A stretch of 64,000 bases of DNA from Hydrogenophaga sp. (lineage in GTDB: Bacteria; Pseudomonadota; Gammaproteobacteria; Burkholderiales; Burkholderiaceae_C), in contig NZ_JAUCZF010000001.1 in NCBI RefSeq assembly GCF_030373245.1, positions 186,001-250,000 of the forward strand, in the 5' to 3' direction. The stretch's first letter is position 1, and every line of letters starts with the position of its first letter. Shown here one piece after another: positions 44,591 through 53,278 of this stretch. Below the pieces are notes generated by a model. The model worked only from the letters and a program-made list of their open reading frames with translations, was not told the DNA's origin and ran no database searches. A program made the position numbers and the translations under genes.

Positions 44591-46285
44591 ATGTCCGCGA
44601 CCGTTTCCGATTTGCAGAGCACCCGTGCGCTGGTGGTCGATGGCAATCCCCGCTCCCGCTCCATCCTGGTGTCGCAGCTCAAGGAGTTTGGCGTGGGCAC
44701 CATCGTGCAATGCCCCAAACTGGCGGATGCAAGGCAGCGGCTGGAGATGGCCAATTTCGATATCGTGATCTGCGAGCAGTATTTCGAGCGCGAGGACACC
44801 ACCGGCCAGGAGCTGCTGGATGACCTTCGGCGCAACCACCTGCTGCCCTACTTCACCGTGTTCGTGATGGTCACGTCCGAAGCTACCTACGCCAAAGTGG
44901 CCGAAGCGGCGGAATCGGCGCTGGACGCCTACGTGCTCAAGCCCCACACCGCCCAAACGCTGTCGGCGCGCATTCTGCAGGCAAGAGAGCGCAAGGAGTC
45001 GCTCAAAGCCATTTTCAGCAGCATCGAGTGTGAACAATATGCCGAGGCAGCGGCCCTGTGCCAGCAGCGCTTCAACGAGCGCGGCGAGTACTGGCTGTAT
45101 GCGGCACGCATCGGCGCCGAACTCATGCTGCGCATCGGGCAACTGACTGAAGCCCAGCAGCTGTACGAGGCGGTGGTCCAGGCCAACACCCTGCCCTGGG
45201 CCAAACTGGGTGTGGCCCGTGCCCAGCTGGAGCAAGGGTACCCGGCGCGCGCCACCACCACCTTGCAGAGCCTGATCGAAACCGAGCCGGGTTACTCCGA
45301 TGCCTACGACGTCATGGGCCGCGCCCAGTTCGAGCTGGGCAATTTTCAGAATGCGCTGGCCACCTTCAAGATGTCCACCAAGCTCACACCCGGTTCGGTC
45401 AATCGCCTGCTCAAGCACGGCATGATGGCCTACTACGCGGGTGACCGGGCCGAAGGGCTGGAACTGCTGGATCGCGCCACCCGCATTGGCCTGGACTCCA
45501 AACTCTTTGACGCCCAGGCGCTGGTATTGCTGGCATTCGCGCGACTGGACAACAGCGACCAGCGCGGCCTGATGCGCGCCATCGAGCAACTGCACCACCT
45601 GGCGGGCAAAAAGCCGGACAGCGCACGGCTGCAGCGACTGATCGACGTGGCCAACTGCCTGATCTCCATCCACGAATACCAGACCGCTCGCGCCCTCGAC
45701 GATATGCGGCGCCTGGCCAAAACCATTCAGGATCCGGCGTTCGACTTCGAGTCGGCGAGCAACCTGCTGGCCCTCATGACCCGCCTGGCCATGCGCAGCA
45801 TCCAGCTCTACGAGGTCGACGCAGCAGTCGACACCATGGGCCAGCGCTTCTGCACCAGCCGTGCGCTCACCGAACTGCTGGCCTGCGCCGCTACCGGGCG
45901 CCCCGATTTCATCAACCGCATTCGCGCTGCCCACAGCGACATCCTGAAGTTCACCGAGCAGGCCATGACGCTGAGCCTCAAGGGCGAGCCGCAACGTGCG
46001 GTGGAAGCGCTGCTCGAGCATGGCGCCACGACCTTGAACGCCAAGCTGATCGAATCGGCCCACCTGGTGCTGCACCGCTACGCCGGCCGCGTTCCAGACG
46101 AAGCGGTCCTGAAAGCGCGCGCCCAGGCACTTCGCGAAACCTACCGCACGACCGAGATTCACGCCGGACTGGGCGAGCAGGCCCACACTGGGCACGCCGC
46201 CGGCGGTGTTTCGCTGCCCTCCGGCTATCGGCCGCCGCAGAACTCCGAAGGCCTGCTGGCCAAGATGGGCGCCGTCGGCGCCTAG
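44591..46285 (+). CDS. Response-regulator receiver domain fused to TPR repeats, Asp-to-Glu at phosphosite
   Basis: A 564-residue protein. Residues about 12-130 form a receiver domain with D17, T95 (MVTSEA) and K117 (LKPHT), but the phosphoacceptor position in FDIVICEQYF is Glu62 instead of Asp. From about 140 on it is alpha-helical with TPR-like repeats (for example around 210-275: WAKLGVARAQLEQGYPARA, AYDVMGRAQFELGNFQNA). No DNA-binding or enzymatic output domain is seen, so it probably acts by protein contact. Its gene lies between ureD and the sulfatase genes without functional link, and overlaps the convergent sulfatase gene by four bases at CTAG. Confidence 0.88.
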   Translation: MSATVSDLQSTRALVVDGNPRSRSILVSQLKEFGVGTIVQCPKLADARQRLEMANFDIVICEQYFEREDTTGQELLDDLRRNHLLPYFTVFVMVTSEATYAKVAEAAESALDAYVLKPHTAQTLSARILQARERKESLKAIFSSIECEQYAEAAALCQQRFNERGEYWLYAARIGAELMLRIGQLTEAQQLYEAVVQANTLPWAKLGVARAQLEQGYPARATTTLQSLIETEPGYSDAYDVMGRAQFELGNFQNALATFKMSTKLTPGSVNRLLKHGMMAYYAGDRAEGLELLDRATRIGLDSKLFDAQALVLLAFARLDNSDQRGLMRAIEQLHHLAGKKPDSARLQRLIDVANCLISIHEYQTARALDDMRRLAKTIQDPAFDFESASNLLALMTRLAMRSIQLYEVDAAVDTMGQRFCTSRALTELLACAATGRPDFINRIRAAHSDILKFTEQAMTLSLKGEPQRAVEALLEHGATTLNAKLIESAHLVLHRYAGRVPDEAVLKARAQALRETYRTTEIHAGLGEQAHTGHAAGGVSLPSGYRPPQNSEGLLAKMGAVGA

Positions 46286-47733
46286 AATACAGGCGCCGGA
46301 CTGGCTCCTTGCGGGCCCATGCGCAGTGCCACCTCGCGTCCTCCCATGCGCTCGACCAGCCGGTTCTGGTCCTCCTTGGCCTGGCGATCAACGGCCTCCG
46401 GATCGAGCCATTCGCGCAACAAGGCCTCCAAATAGACTTGCACCTCCCGGTGCGCCGCCTGCCCCGCGAGGTTCTGCGCCTGCAGTGGATCGCGGGCAAG
46501 GTCAAAGAGCTCAGGTTCGAAACCGACGTAGTGGTGGTACGCCCATCGCCCCTGTCGCAACATGTAGGCTCCGGCGGGTGACCCGACCGCGTGGTACTCG
46601 CTGAAGGCCACGCGCTCGGGGTCATCGGGCTCGCAGGCCATGTCCAGCAGCGAGTGGCCGGAGAACCCTTCGGGAACCGCCAGACCCGCCCCCTGGACCA
46701 GGGTCGGAGCGATGTCGATCAGGTTCACCGCGGTCTGGCAGACACGCCCCTGCGGCACCTGGGGACCTGCCATCACCAGCGGCACCTGGACAGCCTCCCG
46801 GTAGAGCGTCGACTTGTTCCACAGCCCGCGGGCACCCTGGTTGTCGCCATGGTCGCTGGTGAACACCACGCGGGTGGAGGCCTCCAGTCCGGTCTCGTGC
46901 AGGGCGCCCAGGATGCGCCCCAGCTGCTCGTCGATGAACCCGATCAGCGCGAAGTAGCAGGCCAGCGCGAGGCGCCGCCGTTCGGGCGTGCCTAGCTCGG
47001 CATCGCAGTCGTAGAAGTCCGCGTGGCGCTGCACCCAGGGATGGCGCGCATGGCCGTCCTGCGGATGCAGCCTCGGCGGCGGCAGGGCCGCCATGTCGAT
47101 GTGGTCGAGAAAGCGCTGGGGCACGACCAGCGGGAAGTGGGGCGCCACCAGGCCGACGTACAGCGTCCACGGCCGGTCGTCCGGGCGGGCAGCGCGGCCC
47201 TGCAGCCACCGGACCGCCTGGTCGGCGCTGGCAATGTCGTAGTCGTTGTAGCGGCTCTGGCCCTGTCCGAGCTCCCCGAACAGCTGCGAAGGCCGAGGTT
47301 CATCCGGCATCGGGTCCCGCACCGAACCCCAGACCTGACCGATGCCACCGGCCAGGTGGAGCGGACTGTGCTGGCGGTCGAACCCGGTCGGCGCCTCGGC
47401 GTTGGCGTAGTGCAGCTTGCCGATGGATTCCACCCGCTGCCCGGCCGCCTGCAGGGCATGCCCCCATCCTGGAATGCGACCGTCGTAACCCATGGCGTTG
47501 TCCCAGTAGCCGATCTGGTGCACCCAGCGGCCGGTGGCAAAGGCGGCGCGCGCGGGCACACAGATCGGAGACGGGGTGAACGCCTGCGCGAAGCGTGTGC
47601 CACGGGCGGCCAGGGCATCCATGTGCGGTGAACGCACAAAGGGGTGGCCAGCGCAGCCCATGGCCAGACCGTCCTGCTCGTCGGTCATGACGACCAGGTT
47701 GTTGCATGGCGCAAAATTCACGGGTTCTTCCAT
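46282..47733 (-). CDS. Sulfatase (formylglycine type), first of two
   Basis: A 483-residue type I sulfatase. C-x-P-x-R is present as CVPAR in PSPICVPARAAFATGRW; its cysteine is converted to formylglycine by a separate enzyme not in the window. VVMTDEQDG starts the metal-binding site and FTSDHGDNQG continues it; WNKSTLYREAVQVPL contains the conserved lysine. It cleaves sulfate esters; no secretion signal is apparent, so it may be cytosolic. ATG 47733 overlaps the stop of the next sulfatase gene (ATGA). The substrate (choline-O-sulfate, aryl or sugar sulfate) is unknown. Confidence 0.9.
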   Translation of the reverse strand: MEEPVNFAPCNNLVVMTDEQDGLAMGCAGHPFVRSPHMDALAARGTRFAQAFTPSPICVPARAAFATGRWVHQIGYWDNAMGYDGRIPGWGHALQAAGQRVESIGKLHYANAEAPTGFDRQHSPLHLAGGIGQVWGSVRDPMPDEPRPSQLFGELGQGQSRYNDYDIASADQAVRWLQGRAARPDDRPWTLYVGLVAPHFPLVVPQRFLDHIDMAALPPPRLHPQDGHARHPWVQRHADFYDCDAELGTPERRRLALACYFALIGFIDEQLGRILGALHETGLEASTRVVFTSDHGDNQGARGLWNKSTLYREAVQVPLVMAGPQVPQGRVCQTAVNLIDIAPTLVQGAGLAVPEGFSGHSLLDMACEPDDPERVAFSEYHAVGSPAGAYMLRQGRWAYHHYVGFEPELFDLARDPLQAQNLAGQAAHREVQVYLEALLREWLDPEAVDRQAKEDQNRLVERMGGREVALRMGPQGASPAPVF

Positions 47734-49310
47734 CAGGCGGGTCCGACCGGTGCGTCCGGCTCGGAGCGGATGTCGGACGGACGCGCCATGAGTCGGTCTG
47801 TCAGTTCCTGGCGCAGGCCACGGCAGGCGGGGTCGTCGAAGCGGTTCTCGCATTCGAAGGGGTCGTTGGCCAGGTCGTACAACTCGCCGGCGCGGCTGCC
47901 CAGTTCCAGCGTCAGCTTGGCGTCGCGAGTGCGCACCGTGCGCAGGTCCAGGGCCACGCCGCAGCGCGATTCGCCCAGGCGCCACTCGTTCAGCGCGTGG
48001 TCGCGCGCTGCGCCGGGCTGGCCTTCGATCAGCGGTCGCAGGCTGCGGCTGTGGGCGGCCGAGGCCACCGGCGTGCCGGCGTAGTCGCCGAAGGTGGCGG
48101 CCAGGTCGAGCGTGGACACCGGATCGCTCACCACCCGCCCCGCGGGCACGCCGGGGCCCTGTGCGAGCAGCCCCACGCGCATCAGGCCTTCGTAGTGCAT
48201 GGGTCCTTTGAGCATCAGGCCGTGATCACCGAGCCACTCGCCATGGTCCGAGGTGAACACCAGCAGGGTGTGGTCCAGCAGCCCTTCTTCGCGCAGCGCG
48301 TTCCGGATGCGGCCGAGCTGGTGGTCGATAAGCGAAATCATGCCGTAGTAGTTGGCGATGATCTCCCGCAACTGGGTGTCGGTCTGCGGGCCGATGCGCG
48401 AATACGCTTCACGGATCCTGCGCGTCTCCGGAGTGCCGCCCGGCGTGTTCTCCAGCGCGGCGCGGTGCCACCAGGGGCGACGCTCCAGGTCACGCCTACG
48501 GTGCGGTGGCAGGTCCACGTCTTCCGGACGGTGCAGCAGGTTCCATGGCAGCGGTGCGTCAAAGGGATGGTGCGGATCGGCAAAGGACACCCAGGCGCAC
48601 AGCGGGGCCGCGTCGCCGGCCCGTTCGCTCCGTCCCTGCTCGCGCAGCAGTTCCACCGTTCGGTCACCGACCCAGCTGCTGTTGTGCCAGGCGGTGGGCA
48701 GCGCGCTGGCATGGGTCTGTGCGGCGCTCACCGGCGCCCCGTGGTGCTGGCGGTACAGCGCGTCCTTGAGCGGCCCCAGGCCGTCGGCGTGGTACCAGCG
48801 TTCGTAGTGCAGGCCGCCCGGCGGCGGGTCGGGCAGCCAGTAGTTGTGCCCCAGCTGCATCAGCTCCACCCGCTCGAAGCCCATGTAGGGACCTTGCCAG
48901 TCCGGGCCGAACTGCGGCGCACTCGGGATGTTCTCGCAGCGCCCTGTCGGGCGGTTACCGTACGAATGGTTGCTGGAGAAATGGGCCTTGCCCACGAAGC
49001 GGGTGCGGTAGCCACCGCGCCCGAGGCTGCCGGCAAAACCCCGTTCCGCAAGGTCTTCGTCCAGATCGATGCCGTTGTCGTGAACACCATGCGTCAGGGG
49101 CAGCAGGCCAGTGAGCACCGAGCAGCGCGCCGGCATGCACACCACGTTCGGGGTGATGCAGGCCGAGAAGCGCGTGCCCTGCTGCGCCATGAGGTCGAGG
49201 TGGGGCGTGTGCACCTTGCGCCCCTCGAAGCCGTAGGCGTCACCGCGGTGCTGGTCGCTCATGACCAGCAGGATGTTCGGTCGTCTCACGGACGATGCGG
49301 TCGCGCTCAT
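47733..49310 (-). CDS. Sulfatase (formylglycine type), second of two
   Basis: A 525-residue type I sulfatase with CMPAR in NVVCMPARCSVLTG as the formylglycine site, NILLVMSDQHRGDAYG as the N-terminal metal site, FTSDHGEWLGDHGLMLKG as the second metal site and FADPHHPF between. ATG 49310 is chosen because GGAGGG stands eight to thirteen bases upstream; the frame is open a little further. It is translated before the other sulfatase with a four-base overlap, so they should be made in equal amounts. The paralogues differ enough to have different substrates. Confidence 0.9.
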   Translation of the reverse strand: MSATASSVRRPNILLVMSDQHRGDAYGFEGRKVHTPHLDLMAQQGTRFSACITPNVVCMPARCSVLTGLLPLTHGVHDNGIDLDEDLAERGFAGSLGRGGYRTRFVGKAHFSSNHSYGNRPTGRCENIPSAPQFGPDWQGPYMGFERVELMQLGHNYWLPDPPPGGLHYERWYHADGLGPLKDALYRQHHGAPVSAAQTHASALPTAWHNSSWVGDRTVELLREQGRSERAGDAAPLCAWVSFADPHHPFDAPLPWNLLHRPEDVDLPPHRRRDLERRPWWHRAALENTPGGTPETRRIREAYSRIGPQTDTQLREIIANYYGMISLIDHQLGRIRNALREEGLLDHTLLVFTSDHGEWLGDHGLMLKGPMHYEGLMRVGLLAQGPGVPAGRVVSDPVSTLDLAATFGDYAGTPVASAAHSRSLRPLIEGQPGAARDHALNEWRLGESRCGVALDLRTVRTRDAKLTLELGSRAGELYDLANDPFECENRFDDPACRGLRQELTDRLMARPSDIRSEPDAPVGPA

Positions 49311-49371
49311 GTGACTACCCTCCGTGCTCCGCACTGCGGGGCTGAGCGCTTTCGGAACGGCCGTGCAGCGC

Positions 49372-50343
49372 TCATTCCTTGGCCGTGTAGCCGGACTCTT
49401 TCACCACCGGACCCCAGCGGCGGATGTCGGCTTCCAGCCTGCTGCGGGTGGTCTTGGCGTCCAGCACCAGGGAGTCGAACTCCAGCTTGTCCAGCGCCTC
49501 GATCATGCGGGGCTGGCGTGCGGCCTTCATGAGCGCCGCCTCCAGCTCGGCCTGCACGGCTGCGGGGGTGGCCGCGCTGGCGAACACCGCGAACACCTCA
49601 CTCAGCACCGCATCCGGGTGACCCTGCTCCTTGAAGGTCGGTACCTCCGGGAGCTTGGGCATCCGCTGCTCTCCTGTGAAGCCGACGATGCGCAGCCTGC
49701 CACTCTGGTGATGCTTCACCAGGTTGGGCAAGGTGGTCGCCAGCGCTGGCAGGCTGCCGCCGAGCACATCGACCATGGCCGCCGCTCCGCCCCTGTAGGG
49801 CACATGCAGGAAATCGATGTTGGCCTGGCGACCCAACATCACCCCCAAGAAATGCATGCCGGTGCCCGCCCCGGGCGTGCCATAGCTGGCCTTGCCCGGA
49901 TTGGCCTTGGCCCAGTTCACAAATTCGGGCCAGGTCTTGGCCGGCGTGCCCGGCCCCAGTGCGAGACCAAAGTGGAAGGAACTCAGCGTCGCCAGGGGCG
50001 CCAGGTCGGCCAGGCTGTACTTGAGGTTGGGGTATACGTGCGGGTACAGCGAGACGTTGTCACCTGGCATCACCACCACGGTGGCACCGTCGGCGGGCGC
50101 CTGCAGCAGGGCGGCCACAGCGAGTTGCCCACCCGCACCGGTCTTGTTGTCGACCACCACGTTGTAGCCAGCGCTGCGCAGTTCCTCGCCCAACTGACGC
50201 GCCACCACATCCACCGCGCCACCCGCCGGGTAGCCGACCAGTATCTTCAGCGGTTTTCCGTTGGCCATGGCCGTCGTCGGCAGGGCCACGACCCCAAAGG
50301 TCAGGGCCAGGGAAAGCAGCAAGGTTCGGCGCGGCAGATTCAT
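49372..50343 (-). CDS. Bug/TctC-family tripartite transporter solute-binding protein
   Basis: A 323-residue periplasmic protein with a signal sequence (MNLPRRTLLLSLALTFG, cut near AMAN). The Bug domain has KILVGYPAGGAVDVVARQL, NKTGAGGQLAVAAL and HVPYRGGAAAMVDVLGG, the P-loop-like ligand-binding motifs of this family, which bind carboxylates and other small anions. Membrane partners TctA/TctB are not in the window. It probably captures the sulfated or desulfated ligand of the two sulfatases encoded next. ATG 50343 has GGAG before it; an upstream start at 50355 is less likely. Confidence 0.9.
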   Translation of the reverse strand: MNLPRRTLLLSLALTFGVVALPTTAMANGKPLKILVGYPAGGAVDVVARQLGEELRSAGYNVVVDNKTGAGGQLAVAALLQAPADGATVVVMPGDNVSLYPHVYPNLKYSLADLAPLATLSSFHFGLALGPGTPAKTWPEFVNWAKANPGKASYGTPGAGTGMHFLGVMLGRQANIDFLHVPYRGGAAAMVDVLGGSLPALATTLPNLVKHHQSGRLRIVGFTGEQRMPKLPEVPTFKEQGHPDAVLSEVFAVFASAATPAAVQAELEAALMKAARQPRMIEALDKLEFDSLVLDAKTTRSRLEADIRRWGPVVKESGYTAKE

Positions 50344-50408
50344 AATCGTCTCCATGTTTGGTCGGTTTCAACGCTGCTAAGTGTTGGCGGCGGGCATCCC
50401 GCCTTTCA

Positions 50409-50422
50409 GTTCCCGTGGGAAC
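50409..50422. promoter_or_regulatory. Palindrome in the Bug/Crp divergent promoter region
   Basis: GTTCCC-GT-GGGAAC is a perfect inverted repeat with a two-base centre, 35 bases before the Crp-family gene and 66 before the leftward Bug gene. It does not match the CRP or FNR consensus, so it may be the target of the divergent regulator. Confidence 0.4.
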
Positions 50423-50456
50423 ACAGTAACCCCGTGGATACCCGTAGCACCTGCCC

Positions 50457-51158
50457 ATGGAACCCCCTTCCACCCCTGAAGTCCCGAGCACGGCAACGAC
50501 CAGTCAGGCGACCAATCGCACACTCACCCGTGCACTGCAGGAGCGGCTGTCCCTGAACGAACGACCCCTGTGGCACTGTGCCCCCGGACAGATCGTCATC
50601 GCGGCAGGACAGAGGGTCACTCGCCTACCCGTGATCGTGCAAGGCACCATCGACGCTGTGATGCACGGTGCCCCGGGCCGGGGCCTGCAGACGGTGCCGA
50701 TCCAGTTCGGCCCGGGCGAAACGGTGATGCTGTCCTACCTCTTCAGCGAACAGCCGAGCACGGTGGACATGGTGGCCATCTCACCCACGGTGCTGCAGTG
50801 GATCGGTTCTGACGACATCGAATCGCTGATCCTGTCGCAACCCGATCTGGCCGTCCTGCTGATCCGGTTTCTGAGCAGGCGGTTGCGCGAGGTTCAGGGT
50901 CGTGAACGCTCCTGGCTGGAGCGCAGTGTCCCAGTCAGGGTGGCCGCAGCCCTGGTGCGCATCGCCAGCGACCGAGCCCCGGTCGATGGCATATGGACGC
51001 TTGCGGTGACGCACGACCAGATCGCCAACCGGGCGGGCGTCAGCCGGCCCAAGGCGTCCACGGCGATGAAGCAGCTCGAACGGGAGGGCCACATCCGCCT
51101 CGGCCGCGGGGTGATCCACATCGTGGATTTGCCTGCGCTGCAGGACAAGTCCGGCTAG
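50457..51158 (+). CDS. Crp/Fnr-family transcriptional regulator
   Basis: A 233-residue regulator. The cupin-like cyclic-nucleotide-binding domain spans about residues 35-150 (PGQIVIAAGQRV, QFGPGETVMLSYLF) and a Crp-type winged helix about 160-225, with the recognition helix in AGVSRPKASTAM. No FNR-type cysteine cluster is seen at the N-terminus. It is divergent from the Bug-sulfatase genes and so is likely their regulator. Its end overlaps the convergent urtE gene by four bases at CTAG. Confidence 0.88.
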   Translation: MEPPSTPEVPSTATTSQATNRTLTRALQERLSLNERPLWHCAPGQIVIAAGQRVTRLPVIVQGTIDAVMHGAPGRGLQTVPIQFGPGETVMLSYLFSEQPSTVDMVAISPTVLQWIGSDDIESLILSQPDLAVLLIRFLSRRLREVQGRERSWLERSVPVRVAAALVRIASDRAPVDGIWTLAVTHDQIANRAGVSRPKASTAMKQLEREGHIRLGRGVIHIVDLPALQDKSG

Positions 51159-51853
51159 ATCGCCACCAGCTGGCGCACCCCGCGCGTCTTCATCTCGCTA
51201 CCCGGCCCGCTGGCAATCACCTCGCCGCGCTCCATCACCAGGTAGCGGTCGGCCAATTCCTCGGCAAAGTCGTAATACTGCTCTACTAGCACGATGGCCA
51301 TGTCGCCCCGGTCGGCCAGCATGCGGATCACGCGACCGATGTCCTTGATGATGCTGGGCTGGATGCCTTCGGTGGGCTCATCCAGGATCAGCAGCTTTGG
51401 CCCCGCGGCCAGCGCGCGCGCAATCGCCAGCTGCTGCTGCTGTCCGCCTGACAAATCACCACCGCGCCGATGCAGCATTTGCCGCAGCACCGGAAACAGT
51501 CTATAAAGCTCCTCGGGCACCTTCGTGTTGCCCGGACGGGTCGCCAGTCCCATGAGCAGGTTTTCCAGCACCGTCAGTCGCCCAAAAATCTCCCGCCCCT
51601 GCGGCACAAATCCGACGCCCAGGCGGGCACGCTCATAGGGCGGCTTCTGATCAATTGCCTGGCCATTGAGCACGATGCTGCCGCTCTTGATCGGCACCAG
51701 GCCCATGAGCGACTTGAGCAGTGTGGTCTTGCCCACGCCATTGCGCCCCAGCACCACCGTCACCTGGCCCAGCTCGGCTTGCAGATTGACGTTGCGCAGG
51801 ATGTGGCTGCCGCCGTAGTACTGGTTGACGTCTTTGACTTCAAGCAGACTCAT
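51155..51853 (-). CDS. urtE: Urea ABC transporter ATP-binding protein UrtE
   Basis: A 232-residue LivF-type ATPase: Walker A GRNGVGKTT, signature LSGGQQQQ, Walker B LLILDEPTEGIQPS. The start MSLLEVKDVNQYYGGSHILRNV matches UrtE. With UrtD it powers urea import through UrtB/UrtC. It is the last gene of the leftward urtABCDE set but is separated from urtD by a 549-base inverted repeat, unlike the usual close spacing. Identification rests on family blocks plus context. Confidence 0.94.
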   Translation of the reverse strand: MSLLEVKDVNQYYGGSHILRNVNLQAELGQVTVVLGRNGVGKTTLLKSLMGLVPIKSGSIVLNGQAIDQKPPYERARLGVGFVPQGREIFGRLTVLENLLMGLATRPGNTKVPEELYRLFPVLRQMLHRRGGDLSGGQQQQLAIARALAAGPKLLILDEPTEGIQPSIIKDIGRVIRMLADRGDMAIVLVEQYYDFAEELADRYLVMERGEVIASGPGSEMKTRGVRQLVAI

Positions 51854-52402
51854 CTTGTTTTCTCCGGCTGGCGGGTTTGGCCGGGTCTCGCCCCGGCGGG
51901 CGCCTCACTTTCTTTTGCTTCGCCAAAAGAAAGTGAGCAAAGAAAAGGCGAGCCGGATGCGCTGTCCCTCCGCTTCGCTGCGGGCACGCTGCGTTGCTCG
52001 GACCGGGCGAGGTCTGCGCAAACTTGTCCGCTGCGCGGCCTTCGGACATGCGCAGTCCTGTTCCCGCCCGGCCCTGCGCTACTAGCCAGCGCATGACGGC
52101 AGAGTTCGGATACAGACTCCCCCTCAGGGCACCATGCTTGCGAGAAGGGAAGCCCGAACCCGCTCCCGCCTTGCCGTCCGACCGGGCTGAACAGCGCAGG
52201 GGCGCCCGGGAAAAGGGGCGCGCATGTTTGAGCGAAGCGAGTTTGCGCGCACCCCGGGCGAACCGAGCAGCGCAAGGAACCGCGCAGCGGCCCGGTCGTC
52301 GGCTCGCCTTTCTTTTGGGTACTTTTCTTTGGCGAAGCAAAGAAAAGTGCCTCGGCCGCCGGGCCGAGACCCGGCCAAGCCAAGCCACCGGAGAACACAG
52401 AC
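51854..52402. repeat. Large inverted repeat inside the urt operon (arms about 170 bases)
   Basis: The left arm (about 51854-52020) and the reverse complement of the right arm (about 52230-52402) share successive blocks: TTCTCCGG, TTGGCCGGGTCTCG, CTTTGCTTCGCCAAA-like and GGCGAGCC. The inner 200 bases are unrelated. Open frames on both strands here are composition artefacts of the repeat. It lies between urtD and urtE and could form a long stem in the transcript. I see no transposase gene. Confidence 0.8.
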
Positions 52403-53278
52403 TCAGCGTCCAAGATAAACCTCAATCACCCGCTCATCCGCCTGCACTTCATCCAGCGTGCCCTCCGCCAACACCGAGCCATCGCACAGGACCGTCACCT
52501 TTTCCGAGATGGTTCGGATGAAGCTCATGTCGTGCTCAACCACCATCAGAGAGTGCTGGCCTTTGAGCGTGAGAAACAGCTGCGCAGTGCGCTCTGTCTC
52601 CTCGTCGGTCATGCCCGCAACAGGTTCATCCAGCAGCAGTAGCTTGGGGTCTTGCATCAGCAGCATGCCGATTTCCAGCCACTGCTTCTGCCCGTGGCTC
52701 AGCAGGCCGGCCTGGCGCGCCGCACTGTCTGCCAGGTGGATAGTGGTGAGCACTTCGGCCAGGCGGTCCTGCTCCTCGTCTGTGGGCCGAAACACCATGC
52801 TGTGGCGCACGCGTTTGTCGGTCGCCAGCGCCAGCTCCAGGTTTTCAAATACGGTGAGCTGCTCGAACACCGTGGGTTTCTGAAACTTGCGGCCGATGCC
52901 CAGCGCGGCGATCTCCGGTTCGCGGTACCGCAGAAGGTCGATGGTGCTACCGAAGAACACCTGACCGCTGTCGGGCCGGGTCTTGCCGGTGATGATGTCC
53001 ATCATCGTGGTCTTGCCGGCGCCGTTGGGGCCGATCACGCAGCGCAGCTCCCCCGGTGCGATGTCCAGCGACAGGCCGTTGATGGCCTTGAAGCCGTCGA
53101 AGCTCACATGCACATCCTCCAGGTACAGGATGCGCCCGTGGGTGGTGTCGACCTGGCCCGGCGTGTGCACCCGGCCGTAGCCGGCAGCGCGGCCGCCTGA
53201 CTCGGTCTGCCCGTTCGCCACAGCGCCTAGATGACGTTCGCGCCGCAAGGCGCCATCTTCCATGAGGTCCGGCGTCAT
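52403..53278 (-). CDS. urtD: Urea ABC transporter ATP-binding protein UrtD
   Basis: A 291-residue LivG-type ATPase: Walker A GPNGAGKTT, Walker B LLLLDEPVAGMTDEE (a sequence typical of UrtD), ERTAQLFLTL and MVVEHDMSFIRTI. About 50 unusual residues precede the ATPase fold, a common feature of UrtD in this group. The signature is LSHGQKQW. ATG 53278 overlaps the urtC stop (ATGA). It works with UrtE. Confidence 0.95.
   Translation of the reverse strand: MTPDLMEDGALRRERHLGAVANGQTESGGRAAGYGRVHTPGQVDTTHGRILYLEDVHVSFDGFKAINGLSLDIAPGELRCVIGPNGAGKTTMMDIITGKTRPDSGQVFFGSTIDLLRYREPEIAALGIGRKFQKPTVFEQLTVFENLELALATDKRVRHSMVFRPTDEEQDRLAEVLTTIHLADSAARQAGLLSHGQKQWLEIGMLLMQDPKLLLLDEPVAGMTDEETERTAQLFLTLKGQHSLMVVEHDMSFIRTISEKVTVLCDGSVLAEGTLDEVQADERVIEVYLGR

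Noticed and set aside
42052..46195. Long minus-strand frames opposite the FAD oxidase and the receiver-TPR gene
   Set aside because: Shadows of real plus-strand genes; no recognisable domain.
51840..52425. Open frames of 182-191 codons on both strands between urtE and urtD
   Set aside because: They lie within the inverted repeat and arise from its base composition; no start-site signals or family match.
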